Positions 62,888 to 64,000 of a stretch of 64,000 nucleotides of DNA are shown here, in pieces; position 1 is the stretch's first letter, and each line of letters begins with the position of its first letter. Where the stretch lies: NCBI RefSeq assembly GCF_052857255.1, contig NW_027526503.1, forward strand, positions 558,001-622,000, in the 5' to 3' direction. The notes beneath the pieces are model-generated. The model saw nothing but the letters and a program-made list of their open reading frames with translations. It was not told the origin of the DNA and did no database searches. Source of the stretch: Amblyomma americanum. Taxonomy: Eukaryota > Arthropoda > Arachnida > Ixodida > Ixodidae. A program made the translations under genes and the position numbers.

Positions 62888-64000
62888 GTAAATCACAACA
62901 CATCGGTTTTACAAGTTTTCCTCTGATACGCGTCAAAACTTTTTCTCTTATAACTGCGCGAAAAGCATGTACTCGTGCTTAATACAGCGAAACAAGCTGT
63001 TTTATACCAAAACGAGCTATATCTGAACACATCGGTTTTACAAGTATCCACGTGATACGCGTCAAAACGTTTTCTCTTATAACTGCGCGAAAAGCATGTA
63101 TTAGTGCCTAATCCAACGAAACAAGCTGTTTTAGACCGAAACGAGCTAAAATCTGAACACATCGGTTTTACAAGTTTTCTTGTGACACCCGTCAAAACTT
63201 TTTCTCTTATAACTGCGCGAAAAGCATGTATTCGTGATTAATCCAACGAAATAAGCTGTTTTAGACCGAAACGAGCTAAATCACAACACATCGGTTTTAC
63301 AAGTTTTCCTCTGATACGCGACTAAACTTTTTCTCTTATAACTGCGCGAAAAGCATGTATTCGTGCTTAAAACAACGAAACAAGCTGTTTTAGACCAAAA
63401 CGAGCTAGATCTGAACATATCGGTTTTACAAGTGTGCTTGTGATACGCGTCAAAACGTTTTCTCTTATAACTGCGCAAAAAGCATGTATTCGTGCCTAAT
63501 ACAACGAAACAAGCTGTTTTAGACCGAAACGAGCTAAATCACAACACATTGGTTTTACGAGTGTTCCTCTGATACGCATCAAAACTTTTTCTCTTATAAC
63601 TGCGCGGAAAGCATGTATTCGTGCTTAAAACAACGAAACAAGCTGTTTTAATCCAAAACGAGCTAGATCTGAACACATCGGTTTTACAAGTATTCACGTG
63701 ATACGCGTCAATACTTTTTCTCTTATAACTGCGCGAAAAGCATGTATTCGTGCTTAATCCAACGAAAGAAGCTGTTTTAGACCGAAACGAGCTAAATCTG
63801 AGCACATCGGTTTTGCAAGTGTCCTTGTGACATGCGTCAAAACATTTTCTTATAACTGCGCGAAAAGCATGTATTCTTGATTAATCCAACGAAACAAGCT
63901 GTTTTAGACCGAAACGAGCTAAATCACAACACATTGGTTTTACGAGTGTTCCTCTGATAAGCGTCAAAACTTTTTCTCTTATAACTGCGCTAAAGGCATG

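Larger units (their letters stand above)
1..64000 (+). repeat. 129-bp satellite array spanning the entire window
   Basis: The same unit of about 129 bp repeats head to tail from the first to the last base, roughly 500 copies, with no interruption by other sequence. Each unit contains, in order, CGAAACGAGCTAAATC, ACACATCGGTTTTACAAG, a variable cassette, CGCGTCAAAAC, a pyrimidine run ending TCTTATAA, CTGCGCGAAAAGCATG, TATTCGTG, a variable stretch, AACGAAACAAG and TTTTAGAC. Common length variants are 127 bp (gamma cassette); rarer ones are 110, 112, 123, 125, 128 and 130 bp. Both window edges lie inside a monomer, so the array is longer than 64 kb. It is non-coding tandem DNA of centromeric or heterochromatic type; that location is inferred from size and structure, not shown. 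Confidence 0.98.
51331..64000 (+). repeat. Satellite domain IV
   Basis: The domain is marked by a 130-bp monomer with an extra A (GCTAAAATCTG) near 51,952, 53,492, 55,290, 57,226, 58,122, 60,058, 61,728 and 63,150. Other markers are GTATTAGTGC, GCATGTACTCGTG, GACAGAAACGAG and lambda cassettes with GATCTGAACATATCGG. The GTATTAGTGC and GTACTCGTG variants were not seen left of 51 kb. The domain consists of interspersed copies of 1-3-kb blocks rather than one regular unit. Confidence 0.8.

Noticed and set aside
1..64000. CRISPR array, given many direct repeats and a GTTTTAGA string in each unit.
   Set aside because: The full 129-bp unit is conserved, with no unique spacers; spacing between any short conserved box is a whole monomer. 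GTTTTAGA is a chance match to a Cas9-type repeat start.
1..64000. Telomeric or subtelomeric repeat, rDNA spacer, or transposon-derived tandem repeat.
   Set aside because: No short telomeric motif, no rRNA sequence, no terminal inverted or long terminal repeats, and no transposase or reverse-transcriptase coding sequence were seen anywhere in the window.
1..64000. Assigning the array to a species or to a named satellite family.
   Set aside because: I do not recognise the 129-bp consensus. Base composition and CpG content only suggest a lineage with little satellite methylation, which is not enough for a name.
1..64000. Assembly collapse or misjoin as the cause of the patchwork.
   Set aside because: Not excluded, but many copies carry private substitutions and 1-17-bp deletions that explain offset changes exactly, which argues for real separate copies. 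Long-read mapping would settle it.

Overview
The whole 64-kb window is one uninterrupted block of tandem satellite DNA. The unit is about 129 bp, there are roughly 500 head-to-tail copies, and all run in the same orientation. Both window edges cut a monomer, so the array extends beyond both ends. I found no gene, RNA gene, transposon, CRISPR array or stretch of unrelated sequence. The open frames present are by-products of a unit length divisible by three (129 = 3 x 43).

The organism is a eukaryote and cannot be named from sequence alone. A typical monomer is about 39% GC and carries 9 CpG dinucleotides where about 4.7 are expected from base composition (observed/expected about 1.9). That argues against long-term methylation-driven CpG decay. 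It fits an invertebrate or another lineage with little satellite methylation better than a vertebrate or flowering plant. The size, homogeneity and higher-order structure resemble a centromeric or other heterochromatic satellite.

Monomers differ mainly in four short variable spots; the rest is nearly invariant. The most informative spot is a roughly 15-bp cassette between the conserved TTTTACAAG and CGCGTC. I use it to name monomer types. Alpha is tgttcctctgat, ttttcctctgat or ttttactctgat. Beta is tatccacgtgat or tatccacctgat. Gamma is tctccctaat, which is 2 bp shorter (127-bp monomer). Delta is tgtccctgtgacac or tgtccttgtgacac. Epsilon is tgtccctctaat, zeta tgcccatgtgat, eta tgttcttctgat, kappa gggtccctctaataag, and lambda tgtgcatgtgat.

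The order of these types divides the window into four domains. Domain I (1-18,945) contains a roughly 6.4-kb tandem duplication. Domain II (18,946-31,207) carries a 385-bp gamma-beta-alpha trimer nested with an 11-monomer and a 13-monomer unit, plus a transplanted piece of domain I at 23.5-25.0 kb. Domain III (31,208-51,330) begins with a 3,086-bp tandem duplication and has further 1.67-2.18-kb units. Domain IV (51,331-64,000) is built of interspersed 2-3-kb blocks marked by a 130-bp monomer and a recurrent GTATTAGTGC variant. Copies of blocks mostly differ by whole monomers (129, 256 or 514 bp), with a few private small deletions. This is the footprint of repeated in-register unequal exchange. 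Several exchange points can be placed inside single hybrid monomers.

All coordinates come from reading repeats by eye and anchoring on rare variants. Identity percentages and exact monomer counts were not computed.
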